The notes: generated from the sequence alone by a model not told the origin. 64,000 bases of DNA from Caballeronia arvi (GCF_001544695.2 NZ_FCOM02000029.1:29681-93680), one strand, 5' to 3'. Counted from the stretch's first letter, positions 43,573 to 53,028 are shown. Program-made: numbers and translations.

Positions 43573-44457
43573 TCAAACGAGCGCCCTGCCCTTCAGGCGC
43601 TCGAGAATGCCGAGCGGCGCGCATTCGGGACGCGCCATCGCCTTGACGGGCAGAAAGAACGTCTGCTCCATCATGAACTGCCCGGACATCACCGCGTGCG
43701 ATGCGTGATCGGAGAAGCAGACCCACACCGAGCCGGGCGGGAACGGCATCGTTTCCTGCGGCGAAGTCTTCTGATAGTCGAGATCGGCCTTCATCGCGTC
43801 ATGCAGATGCAGCATCAGATGGTCGTACGCCGAGCGCTTCGACTTCGTGATGTGCAGCAGATTCATGAGCCACGCCGAGCCGGGCGTCTGCGCCTTGATG
43901 CCGGGCAGGAAGCGCTTCGCCATGTCTTCGAACGGTTCGCCGACGCGCCACACGCGTGGCGCGCCCTGCGGATTGATGTTCGTGAACACGCGCAGGATGC
44001 GCTCGCCGTAGTTCGGGCGCGACGGGAAGGCATCGACGTGCAGGCGGCTGTCGTCCTTGCGCCACGACGTCTCGCGCGTTTCGACCTGATGCAGCCGCAA
44101 GCTGGTGGGCGCGACGCGCAGCTTGCCGTCGTACTCGGGGAAGAGCCCGTCGACGAGCGAGCGCGCATGATCCTGATATCGCTTGATGAGCGAGCGCACC
44201 GCCGACTGCATCACGTTGTCGCCGAGCACGCCGGCGAGCACGCCGCCGTTGGGTGCGAGGCTGATGTTCTTGCGCTTCGGGTCGGCGATCTTCGGATCGA
44301 GCAGCGCAATCTCGCCGCCTTCGATCGGAAAACGCAGATTGGGGAAATACAGCACCTTGCCGTTTTCGACGCCGGCAAGCAGCGTCTCGCGCGGCACGGA
44401 CAGGTTCTTGCCCTGCCAATCGCCCGATGCGACTTCGATGATTTGAGATTCCGTCAT
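43573..44457 (-). CDS. kdoO: Kdo 3-hydroxylase (Fe(II)/2-oxoglutarate dioxygenase)
   Basis: A 294-residue enzyme of the Kdo hydroxylase family known from Burkholderia and Yersinia, which oxidises the outer Kdo to Ko (D-glycero-D-talo-octulosonate) on lipid A precursors. The iron-site HxD is seen in SRLHVDAFPSRP and the distal His in FSDHASHAVMSG, with Arg in GERILRVFTNINP as a possible 2-oxoglutarate contact. It lies 32 bp upstream of waaA, whose product it modifies, and 59 bp downstream of waaC. Confidence 0.88.
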   Translation of the reverse strand: MTESQIIEVASGDWQGKNLSVPRETLLAGVENGKVLYFPNLRFPIEGGEIALLDPKIADPKRKNISLAPNGGVLAGVLGDNVMQSAVRSLIKRYQDHARSLVDGLFPEYDGKLRVAPTSLRLHQVETRETSWRKDDSRLHVDAFPSRPNYGERILRVFTNINPQGAPRVWRVGEPFEDMAKRFLPGIKAQTPGSAWLMNLLHITKSKRSAYDHLMLHLHDAMKADLDYQKTSPQETMPFPPGSVWVCFSDHASHAVMSGQFMMEQTFFLPVKAMARPECAPLGILERLKGRALV

Positions 44458-44516
44458 GTGTCTACGACCTTGAGTTACCGCGCATGGCGCGCGTCGGGCA
44501 CGCTAGCACGGGCGCG

Positions 44517-45512
44517 CTACAGCAGGCCGAAGCCCGCGAGCGCGGTCTTGACTTCAGACAAAGTGGGGTGCCGGCTGGCGTCGCCCAGATTGACGACTTG
44601 CGGCGACCAGTAGCCGCCGGTGCGCCATGCGGTCGAGAAATTGTACAACTCGACGGTCGGGCGCTTCAGCGCCGCGGCAATGTGCACGAGACCGGTATCG
44701 ACGCCGACGGTTGCGGCCGCGCCGTCGATCAGGCCGACGACCGCGGGCAGCGAGAGCTTCGGCGGCACGATCGCGGCCGCGCCGAATTCTTTCGCGAGCT
44801 TTTCGCTTGTCGCGCGTTCGGCGTCGCTGCCCCACGGCAGCACGATCGACGCGCCGCGCGTCACGAGCGCCTGACCGAGTTCGATCCACGCGGCTTCGGG
44901 CCATTGCTTGTCGGCGCGCGAAGTGGCGTGCACGAACACGACGTACGGCACCGGCAGGTTCAGCCCGAGCTCGGAGACGGCGAGCGTCGCGCGCCGCGTG
45001 TCGATGCCGAAGTCGATGTCGTCGGACATCTGCGGCTTCGGCAAATCGAGCGCCGCCGCGACGAGCTGCCGCGTGCGCTCGACGACATGCGTGCGCGGCT
45101 CGATCGGCACGCGCCGGTCATAGAAGAAGCGCACGGGCCATTCGTAGCCCGCGCCGTCCGTGCGGTTGCCGAGGCCGGCCAGCGGCCCACGCGCCCAGCT
45201 TGCGACCCATGCAGTCTTGATGAGCCCCTGGCAGTCGATCACGAGATCGTATTTCTCGGCGGCGAGCTCGCGCCTGAACTTGCCGATCTCGCGCCAGTTC
45301 GCGGGCGATGCAAACCCCTTGCGCCAGCGTCTGAGCGAGAACGGGATCGCGCGATGCACGCCGTGAACCAGTCCGACGAGACTCGCGAAGCTTTCCTCGA
45401 CGAGCCAGTCGATTTGCACATCCGGATAGCGGCGGCGGATGTCGGCGATGGCGGGCATGTTGTGGACGACGTCGCCAAGCGACGACACGCGGACGATCAG
45501 GATCTTTTGCAC
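44517..45512 (-). CDS. waaC: LPS heptosyltransferase I
   Basis: A 331-residue GT9 enzyme that adds the first L-glycero-D-manno-heptose to Kdo. N-terminal ILIVRVSSLGDVVHNMPAIADIRRRYP with the catalytic Asp in SSLGDVVH, FVHATSRADKQWP, and the ADP-heptose site VVGLIDGAAATVGVDTGLVHIAAAL. The start ATG 45512 lies 138 bp after manB on the same strand; a terminator-type hairpin lies in that gap. Confidence 0.93.
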   Translation of the reverse strand: MQKILIVRVSSLGDVVHNMPAIADIRRRYPDVQIDWLVEESFASLVGLVHGVHRAIPFSLRRWRKGFASPANWREIGKFRRELAAEKYDLVIDCQGLIKTAWVASWARGPLAGLGNRTDGAGYEWPVRFFYDRRVPIEPRTHVVERTRQLVAAALDLPKPQMSDDIDFGIDTRRATLAVSELGLNLPVPYVVFVHATSRADKQWPEAAWIELGQALVTRGASIVLPWGSDAERATSEKLAKEFGAAAIVPPKLSLPAVVGLIDGAAATVGVDTGLVHIAAALKRPTVELYNFSTAWRTGGYWSPQVVNLGDASRHPTLSEVKTALAGFGLL

Positions 45513-45600
45513 GCTGGGATGGGGAGGCGCGGACGGGCGCGCGGCGGTGTGAGCGGGAAAACGGGGATTTTAGCGCGGCGCGTGCAACAGCCAAGCAAAA

Positions 45601-45627
45601 AGCGGCACGGTAAAAAACCGTGCCGCT
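45601..45627 (-). terminator. Intrinsic terminator or attenuator between manB and waaC
   Basis: Perfect 11-bp stem AGCGGCACGGT with its complement and a 5-base A loop; on the minus strand it is followed by TTTTGCTTGG. It could end the manB transcript or weaken flow into waaC. Confidence 0.7.
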
Positions 45628-45650
45628 CTGTAATCAACTATCGAAACCGC

Positions 45651-47051
45651 TCAGAACGGCAACTTCGCGTCCGGCTTCTCCGCCAGGATCACCCGGCGAA
45701 AATCCTCCTGAATCCGCTTCAGCGCCGCGTCGTTGTCCGCCTCGAAGCGCATCACGACGACCGGCGTCGTGTTCGACGAGCGCGCGAGTCCGAAGCCATC
45801 CGGATACTCCACGCGCAAGCCGTCGATGGTCAGCACATCGTCCGCGCCGGTGAACTTCGCCGATTTCTGCAGACGCGCGATCAGCTCGAAGTTCTCGCCC
45901 TCTTCCAGCTTCAGTTGCAGTTCGGGCGTCGACAGCGAATTCGGCAGATCGTTGAGCAGCTTGCTCGGATCGGCCACGCGCGACAAGATTTCGAGCATGC
46001 GCGCGCCAGTGTAGAGACCGTCGTCGAAGCCGTACCAGCGGTCCTTGAAGAACACGTGGCCGCTCATTTCGCCCGCGAGCGGCGCGCCGGTCTCGCGCAG
46101 CTTCGCCTTCACGAGCGAGTGGCCGGTCTTCCACATCACCGGCTCGCCGCCCTGCTCGCGCACCCACTTCGCGAGATTGCGCGTGCACTTCACGTCATAA
46201 ATGATTTGGCCGCCCTTGTTGCGCGACAGCACTTCCTGCGCGAACAGCATCAACTGACGGTCCGGATAGATGACCTCGCCGTCTTTCGTGACGACGCCCA
46301 GACGATCGCCGTCGCCATCGAACGCGAAGCCGATTTCGGCATCGGTTTCTTTCAGCGCCTTGACGACGTCCTGGAGGTTTTCAGGATGCGCCGGGTCCGG
46401 GTGATGGTTCGGGAAGTTGCCGTCGATGTCCGTGAACAGTTCGACCAGCTCGCAGCCGAGCGCCTTGAACAGCTTCGGCGCGAGACCACCGGCCACGCCG
46501 TTGCCCGTATCGACGACGATCTTCATGCCGCGCACCGGCTTCACGTCGGACACGATGCGATCGAGATACATCTGCGACACGTCGAACTCGGTGTAGCTGC
46601 CCTCGCCTTGAGTGAGATCGTTGTCGACGATGCGCTTGTACAAGCCCTGGATCTGCTCGCCGTAGATCGCCGCGCCGCGCAGCACCATCTTGAAGCCGTT
46701 GTAGTCGGGCGGATTGTGGCTGCCCGTCACGACGATGCACGAATCCACGCGGCGCTCGCCCGACGGCAAGGGCAGCGGCACGCTCGCCGCGAAGTAGCCG
46801 ACGGGCGTCGGCACCATGCCGATATCGACGACATCGACGCCCGCCGAGCGCAAGCCGTCCGACAGCGCGCCGACGAGTTCGGGGCCGGAGAGACGGCCGT
46901 CGCGCGCGACGACGACCGAATCGCCGCCCTGCTTCCTGATTTCGCTGCCGAATGCCTGGCCGATGCTTTTGGCGACGTCACGGTCGACCGTCTTGCCGAC
47001 GATGCCGCGAATATCGTATGCCTTGAAGATGGACTGGGAAACTTGGCTCAT
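45651..47051 (-). CDS. manB: Phosphomannomutase/phosphoglucomutase
   Basis: A 466-residue alpha-D-phosphohexomutase of the AlgC type that interconverts mannose-6-P/mannose-1-P (and the glucose phosphates). The phospho-serine loop is VVTGSHNPPDYNGFK, the metal loop AFDGDGDRLGVV, the sugar-binding loop GEMSGHVFFKD and the phosphate loop ARSSNTTPVVVMRFEA. It feeds GDP-mannose or glucose-nucleotide supply for LPS and exopolysaccharide; manC lies at the right edge of the window. Confidence 0.93.
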   Translation of the reverse strand: MSQVSQSIFKAYDIRGIVGKTVDRDVAKSIGQAFGSEIRKQGGDSVVVARDGRLSGPELVGALSDGLRSAGVDVVDIGMVPTPVGYFAASVPLPLPSGERRVDSCIVVTGSHNPPDYNGFKMVLRGAAIYGEQIQGLYKRIVDNDLTQGEGSYTEFDVSQMYLDRIVSDVKPVRGMKIVVDTGNGVAGGLAPKLFKALGCELVELFTDIDGNFPNHHPDPAHPENLQDVVKALKETDAEIGFAFDGDGDRLGVVTKDGEVIYPDRQLMLFAQEVLSRNKGGQIIYDVKCTRNLAKWVREQGGEPVMWKTGHSLVKAKLRETGAPLAGEMSGHVFFKDRWYGFDDGLYTGARMLEILSRVADPSKLLNDLPNSLSTPELQLKLEEGENFELIARLQKSAKFTGADDVLTIDGLRVEYPDGFGLARSSNTTPVVVMRFEADNDAALKRIQEDFRRVILAEKPDAKLPF

Positions 47052-47520
47052 GAGATGGCTACCTCTTCTCTATTAATTGATGTTTTCCGGCGATGCAGCC
47101 ATGAGGCATGCAGGTCGTGACTGTCGGCGCGCCGATCTTTGCTGCGGGTAAGCGCGCGAACGGCTGCCAGATGACGTATCGAATTTTGCCTATGCGTGTG
47201 TCAAATCAATACGAAAGAAACAATTCGAAGCAAGTCGAAGCAAATTGAAGCGGAACCGCGACAGCGGGCGGGTGTCGGATCGCACTTATAATCGCTGTCT
47301 TTCGGCGCTCTTCGCGGTCGCGCGCGCCGGGATCGAAACCCGGTTCAAGCCTGCGCGTTCATTCTAATCCAATGCTTAAACGCTCTTTCGCCTCGATGCC
47401 TTCGAATGAGGCGCGTCCGCGCGCAAACACACAAAACTTCACCGATCACGCGCGCCTTTCAATAGTCGATCAGGCTCGGCCAGCACGCGGCGTGCCCGTT
47501 ATCGTGACGGGATCGGCCGA
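47052..47520. promoter_or_regulatory. Divergent promoter region between manB and the flippase gene
   Basis: No credible gene. It holds three near-identical tandem 10-bp units at 47221-47250 (CAATTCGAAG, CAAGTCGAAG, CAAATTGAAG), a TATAAT at 47287-47292 with no convincing -35 box, and a small hairpin near 47330 (CCGGG/CCCGG). The 5' leader of the flippase operon may be long, about 220 bp if TATAAT is used. Confidence 0.4.
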
Positions 47521-48783
47521 ATGAAGGCGCTGACGCGCTCCGGCAATCCGGACGTCGCCCGGGCGCTTGCCAATATCGTGTGGCTCGGGCTGGAGCGGCT
47601 GACGCAGATCGCGGTCGCGATCGTCATCTCGGGATTGCTCGCGCGCTATTTCGGGCCCAACGATTTCGGCAAATGGCAGTACGCGAACACGCTGCTGCTC
47701 GTGATCGCGCCGATCACCTGGATGTGCGGCGCGGAGATTCTCGTGCCGACGATCGTCCATCGCCCGCCCGCCGACACCGGCGCCGTGCTCGGCAGTGCGT
47801 TCGTGCTGCGCATCGGCATGTCGGTCATCGCGCTCGCGCTGACGTGGATCTGGATCGCGGCGGGCGGACCCGATCCGATGGTCGGTCTGATGCTCACGGG
47901 CCTCGTCGTCACGTTGCTGTTTCGCGATCCGCTCATCGGCGTGGTGAATTGCTGGTTGCAGAGCATGACGTACAGCAAGCCGCAGCTCATCGCGAGCATG
48001 ACGGCCGCGATCGTCAAGGCGGCGCTCGTCTTTGCGCTCGTGCGCGTCACGGCGGCGCCGCAAAGCTTCGGCTGGCTCTGGGCGCTCGAAGCCGCGGCGA
48101 TCGGCGGCGCGCTCGTCGTGTATTACATGCGCCGGCATGGCGGCAAGCTCGACTGGCGTTTCGATCGCGCGCTCTTCAGACATTTCGCAAGCGCGGGCAC
48201 CGTGTTCTGGCTCGGGCTCATCTGCATGTATCTGTTTCTGAAGCTCGACCGGCTGATGCTCGCGCATCGCGTATCGTTCGCGGAGCTCGGGCTGTATTCC
48301 GCCGCGCAACAGCTCAACGAAAACTGGATCACGCTCGCGCTGATGCTCTCGCAGACCATCGCGCCGGCGTTCGTCTATCGCGTGCAGGACACCGCGCGGC
48401 TCAAACGCAACCTCGTGCGCCTTTTCGCGATGACCGCCGCGCTGATGATCGCGGGCGCGGCCGTCCTCGATGCGCTCGCGGGCTTCATCATCGCGCGCGT
48501 CTTCGGCCCGAATTACGCAGGCGCTGCCGATATCTTCCGCTGGGCCGTGTGGCTGTCCGTGCCGGCGGGCATCGAGGCGATCGGCAATCTCGTCGTGCTG
48601 AAATATCAGGCGAAATACGTGCTGCTGGCGAAATGGCTCTTTGCGCTCGCGGTCGCGTTCGTCGTGAACGGGATCGCGATTCCTCGCATGGAAGGTTACG
48701 GCGCGCTGATCGGGCTGGCGGCGGGTTATCTCGCGGCGGCGTCGGTGAACTTCTACTACATTCGATACCGGCTGCGCGCATGA
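47521..48783 (+). CDS. Wzx-like polysaccharide flippase
   Basis: A 420-residue MOP-superfamily membrane protein with 12-13 predicted segments that would flip undecaprenyl-linked sugar units to the periplasm. Typical: ANIVWLGLERLTQIAVAIVISGLLARYFGPNDFGKWQYA at the N-terminus, FWLGLICMYLFLKLDRLMLAH in the middle, and ARVFGPNYAGAADIFRW late. The sugar unit is unknown. It overlaps the following glycosyltransferase by 4 bp (ATGA). First gene of a five-gene plus-strand glycan cluster. Confidence 0.88.
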   Translation: MKALTRSGNPDVARALANIVWLGLERLTQIAVAIVISGLLARYFGPNDFGKWQYANTLLLVIAPITWMCGAEILVPTIVHRPPADTGAVLGSAFVLRIGMSVIALALTWIWIAAGGPDPMVGLMLTGLVVTLLFRDPLIGVVNCWLQSMTYSKPQLIASMTAAIVKAALVFALVRVTAAPQSFGWLWALEAAAIGGALVVYYMRRHGGKLDWRFDRALFRHFASAGTVFWLGLICMYLFLKLDRLMLAHRVSFAELGLYSAAQQLNENWITLALMLSQTIAPAFVYRVQDTARLKRNLVRLFAMTAALMIAGAAVLDALAGFIIARVFGPNYAGAADIFRWAVWLSVPAGIEAIGNLVVLKYQAKYVLLAKWLFALAVAFVVNGIAIPRMEGYGALIGLAAGYLAAASVNFYYIRYRLRA

Positions 48784-49586
48784 ACGATCTATCCGACGTT
48801 GCTGTCTTGATGCCCGCGTTCAACGGCCAGGCCGATGTCGAACGCACGCTCGCGTCGTTCACGGAAACGTGCACGGTCCGCGTGCTGATCGTCGATGACG
48901 GCAGCACGCCGCCGATCGTCGCGCCCGCCGTCGCCGGCATGAACATCGACATTCTGCGGATGCCGAAAAACGGCGGCATCGAGCGCGCGCTCGAAGCGGG
49001 CATGACAGCGCTCGCCGCGCGCGGCATACGTTACGCGGCGCGCATCGACGCAGGCGATCTCGCGACGCCCGGCCGGCTCGCGAAGCAGCGCGCGTATATG
49101 GAAGCGCATCCGCGTGTCGCGGCGCTGGGCATGTGGACGCACGTCGTGTCGACCGAAGGCGCCCCGCTCTTCGATCTGACGCCGCCGACCGAGCCCGCCG
49201 CGATCCGCCGCGCGATGCTCGCGCGCACATGCTTCACGCATCCGTCACTGATGCTGCGCGTCGATGCCGTGATCGAAGCGGGCAACTATCGCGCGCAGTA
49301 TCGCGCGGCCGAAGATCTCGATCTTCTGCTGCGCCTCATGCAGCGTCACGATGGTGCGAACCTGCCCGAGTTCGGGCTCTTCTATGAGCTGAATGAAAGC
49401 GGCATCAGCGCGACCAAGCGGCGCGCGCAGGTGATGTCGACGTTGCGATTGCAGCTTCGCTATTTGCGCGTGACGAATCCGCTCGACTGGGCGGGCGTCG
49501 TGAAGAGCGTCGCGCATCTGCTGCTGCCGTATCGCGCGTTGCGTGGCCTGAAGGCGCGGCTGCTGAAGCCTGCGTCGTCGGCATGA
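48780..49586 (+). CDS. Glycosyltransferase family 2
   Basis: A 268-residue inverting GT-A enzyme. DVAVLMPAFNGQADVERTLASF opens the fold, LIVDDGSTPP is the nucleotide-binding Asp pair, RIDAGDLATPGRL replaces the usual DxD region, and YRAAEDLDLLLRLMQ contains the catalytic ED. ATG 48780 overlaps the flippase stop; the open frame continues upstream as an antiframe of the flippase. Donor and acceptor sugars are unknown. Confidence 0.9.
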   Translation: MNDLSDVAVLMPAFNGQADVERTLASFTETCTVRVLIVDDGSTPPIVAPAVAGMNIDILRMPKNGGIERALEAGMTALAARGIRYAARIDAGDLATPGRLAKQRAYMEAHPRVAALGMWTHVVSTEGAPLFDLTPPTEPAAIRRAMLARTCFTHPSLMLRVDAVIEAGNYRAQYRAAEDLDLLLRLMQRHDGANLPEFGLFYELNESGISATKRRAQVMSTLRLQLRYLRVTNPLDWAGVVKSVAHLLLPYRALRGLKARLLKPASSA

Positions 49587-49641
49587 CACTTTTTGTTTAG
49601 CCGGGCGCGTCATCGAGCGCGCGGCGCACCAAGATTTCCGG

Positions 49642-50781
49642 ATGACCAAAGAAAAGTCGAATCTTCGCATCGCCCTCGTGTGCAACACGGCGTGGGCGAT
49701 CTACACCTACCGGCGCGGCGTGCTGCGCATGCTCACCGCGCAAGGCGCGCAGGTGACGATCATCGCGCCGCGCGACCGCACCTTCGAGCCGCTCATTGAA
49801 ATGGGCTGCCGCTGCGTGGAGCTGCCGGTGGCGTCGAAAGGCACGGACCCTCGTCAGGATTTGAAGACGCTCGCCGAGCTCTATCGCGAATATCGCGCGA
49901 CGCGTCCGCATATCGTGTTTCACTACACCATCAAGCCGAACATCTACGGCTCGCTCGCCGCGATGCTCGCGCGCGTGCCGTCGATCGCGGTGACGACGGG
50001 CCTCGGCTACGTCTTCATCCAGAAGAGCCGCACGGCACAGGTCGCAAAGCTGCTGTACCGGTTCGCGTTCCGCTTTCCGCGCGAAGTGTGGTTCCTCAAC
50101 AAGGACGATCATCACGCGTTCAAGCATGAGAAGCTGCTCGCGCATCCGGATCGCGCGCGGCGTCTGCATGGCGAAGGCGTCGATCTCGACGAATTCGCGC
50201 TTCAACCGCTGCCCGCGCGCAAAGATTTCGTGTTCATCCTGATCGGGCGTCTTCTGTGGGACAAGGGCGTGGCGGAATATGTCGAGGCCGCGCGCAGAAT
50301 CCGCGCGAAGTTTCCGCACGCGCGTTTCCAGTTGCTCGGGCCGGTCGGCGTCGACAATCCGAGCGCGATCAGCCGCACCGACGTGGAGAAGTGGGAGGAC
50401 GAGCATATCGTCGAGTATCTGGGCGAAGCGAACGACGTGCGGCCGCTCGTGGCCGCGGCGGATTGTGTCGTGCTGCCCTCGTATCGCGAAGGCGTGCCGC
50501 GCACGCTGATGGAAGCCTCGGCGATGGGCCGGCCGATCATCGCCACGGATGTGCCCGGCTGCCGCGAGGTGGTCGAGCACGGCGTGAACGGCCTGCTGTG
50601 CGAGGTGAAGAGCGCCGACAGCCTCACGGACGCGATCGAGCGCATGCTGACGCTCTCCGCCGACGAACGTGAAGCCATGGCGCGGCGGGGCCGCGAAAAA
50701 GTCGCCCGCGAATTCGACGAAAAAAATGTCGTCGAACGCTACAAGGGCACAATACATGCCATTACCGGCATTTCACTCTGA
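49642..50781 (+). CDS. Glycosyltransferase family 4
   Basis: A 379-residue retaining GT-B enzyme. The N-terminal acceptor domain has HYTIKPNIYGSLAAMLA and TGLGYVFI, seen in PglA/capsule-type hexosaminyltransferases. The donor domain has FILIGRLLWDKGVAEYVEAAR and the E-x7-E motif in SYREGVPRTLMEASAMGRPIIATDVPGCREVV. 55 bp after the GT2 gene, 41 bp before galE. Confidence 0.9.
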   Translation: MTKEKSNLRIALVCNTAWAIYTYRRGVLRMLTAQGAQVTIIAPRDRTFEPLIEMGCRCVELPVASKGTDPRQDLKTLAELYREYRATRPHIVFHYTIKPNIYGSLAAMLARVPSIAVTTGLGYVFIQKSRTAQVAKLLYRFAFRFPREVWFLNKDDHHAFKHEKLLAHPDRARRLHGEGVDLDEFALQPLPARKDFVFILIGRLLWDKGVAEYVEAARRIRAKFPHARFQLLGPVGVDNPSAISRTDVEKWEDEHIVEYLGEANDVRPLVAAADCVVLPSYREGVPRTLMEASAMGRPIIATDVPGCREVVEHGVNGLLCEVKSADSLTDAIERMLTLSADEREAMARRGREKVAREFDEKNVVERYKGTIHAITGISL

Positions 50782-50822
50782 TTCAGCGATTTCAGTAATT
50801 TCACCGATAGGGAGAACACACG

Positions 50823-51857
50823 ATGAATGACAACCAGTCGATGAAAGGCACGATTCTCGTCACGGGCGGAGCGGGCTTCATCGGTTCGCATACGTGTGTC
50901 GAATTGCTCGATGCGGGCTACGGCGTCGTCGTCATCGACAATCTCGTCAACAGTCGCGCGGAATCCCTGAAGCGCGTGGAGCGCATCACGGGTAAAAGCG
51001 TCGCGCTATACGAAGCGGACGCGCGCGATGAAGCCGCGCTCAACCGCATCTTCGACGCGCACGCGATCACCGGCGCGATTCACTTCGCCGCGCTGAAAGC
51101 CGTGGGCGAATCGGTCGCGAAGCCGATCGAGTACTACAGCAACAACATCGGCAGCCTGCTTGCCGTGCTCGAAGTGATGAAAGCGCGCAATGTGCGCAAC
51201 TTCGTGTTCAGCTCGTCCGCGACCGTGTATGGCGTGCCGAAGAGCGTGCCGATCGACGAATCGTTCCCGCTTTCCGCGACCAATCCTTATGGACAGAGCA
51301 AGCTGATCGCCGAACAGATTTTGCGCGATCTCGAAGTCTCCGATCCGTCATGGCGCATCGCGACGCTGCGTTACTTCAATCCGGTAGGCGCGCATGAAAG
51401 CGGGCTGATCGGCGAAGATCCGGCGGGCATTCCGAACAACCTGATGCCGTATGTCGCGCAGGTGGCCGTCGGCAAGCTGGAGCGCCTGCGCGTGTTCGGC
51501 AGCGATTACGATACGCACGACGGCACCGGCGTGCGCGATTACATTCACGTCGTGGATCTGGCGCGCGGGCATATCGCGGCCATCGGCGCGCTGAAGACGC
51601 TCGATCGCAGTTTCGTCGTGAATCTCGGCACCGGGCAAGGCTATAGCGTGCTGGATGTCGTGAAGGCGTTCGAGAGCGCGTCGGGCAAGCGCGTGCCGTA
51701 CGAGCTGGTGCCGCGCCGCCCCGGCGATGTCGCCGCCTGCTACGCCGACCCCGCTGCCGCCGCCGAACTGATCGGCTGGCGCGCGGAGCACGGCATCGAA
51801 CGCATGTGCGCGGATCACTGGCGCTGGCAATCGCAGAATCCGCAAGGGTTCGCGTAA
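50823..51857 (+). CDS. galE: UDP-glucose 4-epimerase
   Basis: A 344-residue extended SDR that interconverts UDP-glucose and UDP-galactose (or the GlcNAc pair). NAD loop TGGAGFIGSHTC, DNLVNS, the SSSATVYG serine and the YGQSK Tyr-x3-Lys pair are intact, with FNPVGAHESGLIGEDP typical of GalE. The start has AGGGAGAAC upstream. It supplies a sugar nucleotide for the flanking glycosyltransferases. A hairpin follows the stop. Confidence 0.93.
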   Translation: MNDNQSMKGTILVTGGAGFIGSHTCVELLDAGYGVVVIDNLVNSRAESLKRVERITGKSVALYEADARDEAALNRIFDAHAITGAIHFAALKAVGESVAKPIEYYSNNIGSLLAVLEVMKARNVRNFVFSSSATVYGVPKSVPIDESFPLSATNPYGQSKLIAEQILRDLEVSDPSWRIATLRYFNPVGAHESGLIGEDPAGIPNNLMPYVAQVAVGKLERLRVFGSDYDTHDGTGVRDYIHVVDLARGHIAAIGALKTLDRSFVVNLGTGQGYSVLDVVKAFESASGKRVPYELVPRRPGDVAACYADPAAAAELIGWRAEHGIERMCADHWRWQSQNPQGFA

Positions 51858-51864
51858 CCACGTC

Positions 51865-51892
51865 GCGGCGCTCGCATTCGATGCGGCGCCGC
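51865..51892 (+). terminator. Hairpin after galE, possible terminator
   Basis: Outer stem GCGGCGC / GCGCCGC with an inner GCAT / ATGC stem, followed by TCTATTTC. The T-run is broken, so termination may be partial and the next gene may still be read. Confidence 0.4.
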
Positions 51893-51914
51893 TCTATTTC
51901 ATCGGTTCTAGTTC

Positions 51915-53024
51915 ATGCTTAGTTTCGCGCTTGCTTTTCTGGTCTCGCTCTTCGTGACCTTGTTGATCGTGCGCTTCGCACACTTGCAGGAAGGCGTGCT
52001 CGGCGACACCGATCTCGCCGGCGTGCAGAAGTTTCACGCGCGTCCGGTGCCGCGCATCGGCGGCGTGGGCATCATCTGCGGGCTGACCGCTTCGGCCGTG
52101 CAGTTGCGATGGGGCTATCCGGCCGTGTCGGGCGGCATTCTCGGCATCATTGCGTGCGGCTTGCCGGCGTTTCTCTCCGGGCTCGTCGAAGACCTGACCA
52201 AGCGCGTATCGCCGCTCGCGCGCCTCATCTGCACGATGGCGGCCGCGGGCCTCGCCTATGCATTCCTGAACATCGCGGTGACGCGCATCAGCGTGCCGCC
52301 GCTCGATTTCCTGCTGTCGTACGCGGTCATATCGTGCGCGGTGACGGTGCTCGCCGTCGCGGCGCTCGCAAACGCGGTGAATATCATCGACGGCTTCAAC
52401 GGCCTCGCGTCGATGGTCACCTTCATGATGTTCGCCTCGCTCGCCTACGTGGCGTTCCAGGTTCACGATCCGGTCGTGCTGTCCGGCTCGCTCATCATGA
52501 TGGGCGCGGTGATGGGCTTCTTCATCTGGAACTTCCCTGCCGGGCTGATCTTTCTCGGCGATGGCGGCGCGTACTTCGCCGGATTCATGCTGGCCGAGCT
52601 CGCGATCCTGCTCGTGATGCGCAACCGCGATGTCTCCGCGTGGTATCCAGTGCTGCTCTTCATGTACCCGATCTTCGAGACGTGCTTCTCGATCTATCGG
52701 AAGAAATTCATTCGCGGCATCTCGCCCGGTATTCCGGACGGCGTGCATTTGCACATGCTCGTCTACAAGCGTCTGATGCGCTGGGCCGTGGGCGCGAAGA
52801 ACGCGCACGAGCTGACGCGGCGCAACTCGCTCACGTCGCCCTATCTCTGGCTGCTGTGCCTCATCGCCGTGATTCCCGCGACGCTCTTCTGGCGGCACAC
52901 GCTGCATCTGTTCTGTTTCGTCGTCGTGTTCGCGGCGACCTACGTGTGGCTCTACATGAGCATCGTGCGCTTCAAGTCGCCGCGCTGGCTGGTGTTTCGC
53001 CGGCCGCATCAAGCGAAGAAGTAA
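51915..53024 (+). CDS. WecA/MraY-like undecaprenyl-phosphate sugar-1-phosphate transferase
   Basis: A 369-residue polytopic enzyme that transfers a sugar-1-phosphate (often GlcNAc) from its UDP form to undecaprenyl phosphate, initiating a glycan. Family motifs: ANAVNIIDGFNGLA (catalytic Asp region), FLGDGGAYFAGF and the HIH-type loop DGVHLHMLVYKR. It is a second initiating enzyme in the window besides the WcaJ-like one at 63 kb, which suggests two distinct glycans. Last of the plus-strand glycan cluster; a terminator follows. Confidence 0.9.
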   Translation: MLSFALAFLVSLFVTLLIVRFAHLQEGVLGDTDLAGVQKFHARPVPRIGGVGIICGLTASAVQLRWGYPAVSGGILGIIACGLPAFLSGLVEDLTKRVSPLARLICTMAAAGLAYAFLNIAVTRISVPPLDFLLSYAVISCAVTVLAVAALANAVNIIDGFNGLASMVTFMMFASLAYVAFQVHDPVVLSGSLIMMGAVMGFFIWNFPAGLIFLGDGGAYFAGFMLAELAILLVMRNRDVSAWYPVLLFMYPIFETCFSIYRKKFIRGISPGIPDGVHLHMLVYKRLMRWAVGAKNAHELTRRNSLTSPYLWLLCLIAVIPATLFWRHTLHLFCFVVVFAATYVWLYMSIVRFKSPRWLVFRRPHQAKK

Positions 53025-53028
53025 GCCG

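Noticed and set aside
47310..47360. tRNA-like hairpin CCGGG-loop-CCCGG
   Set aside because: On either strand the loop does not fit the T-loop pattern, and no acceptor, anticodon arm or CCA follows.
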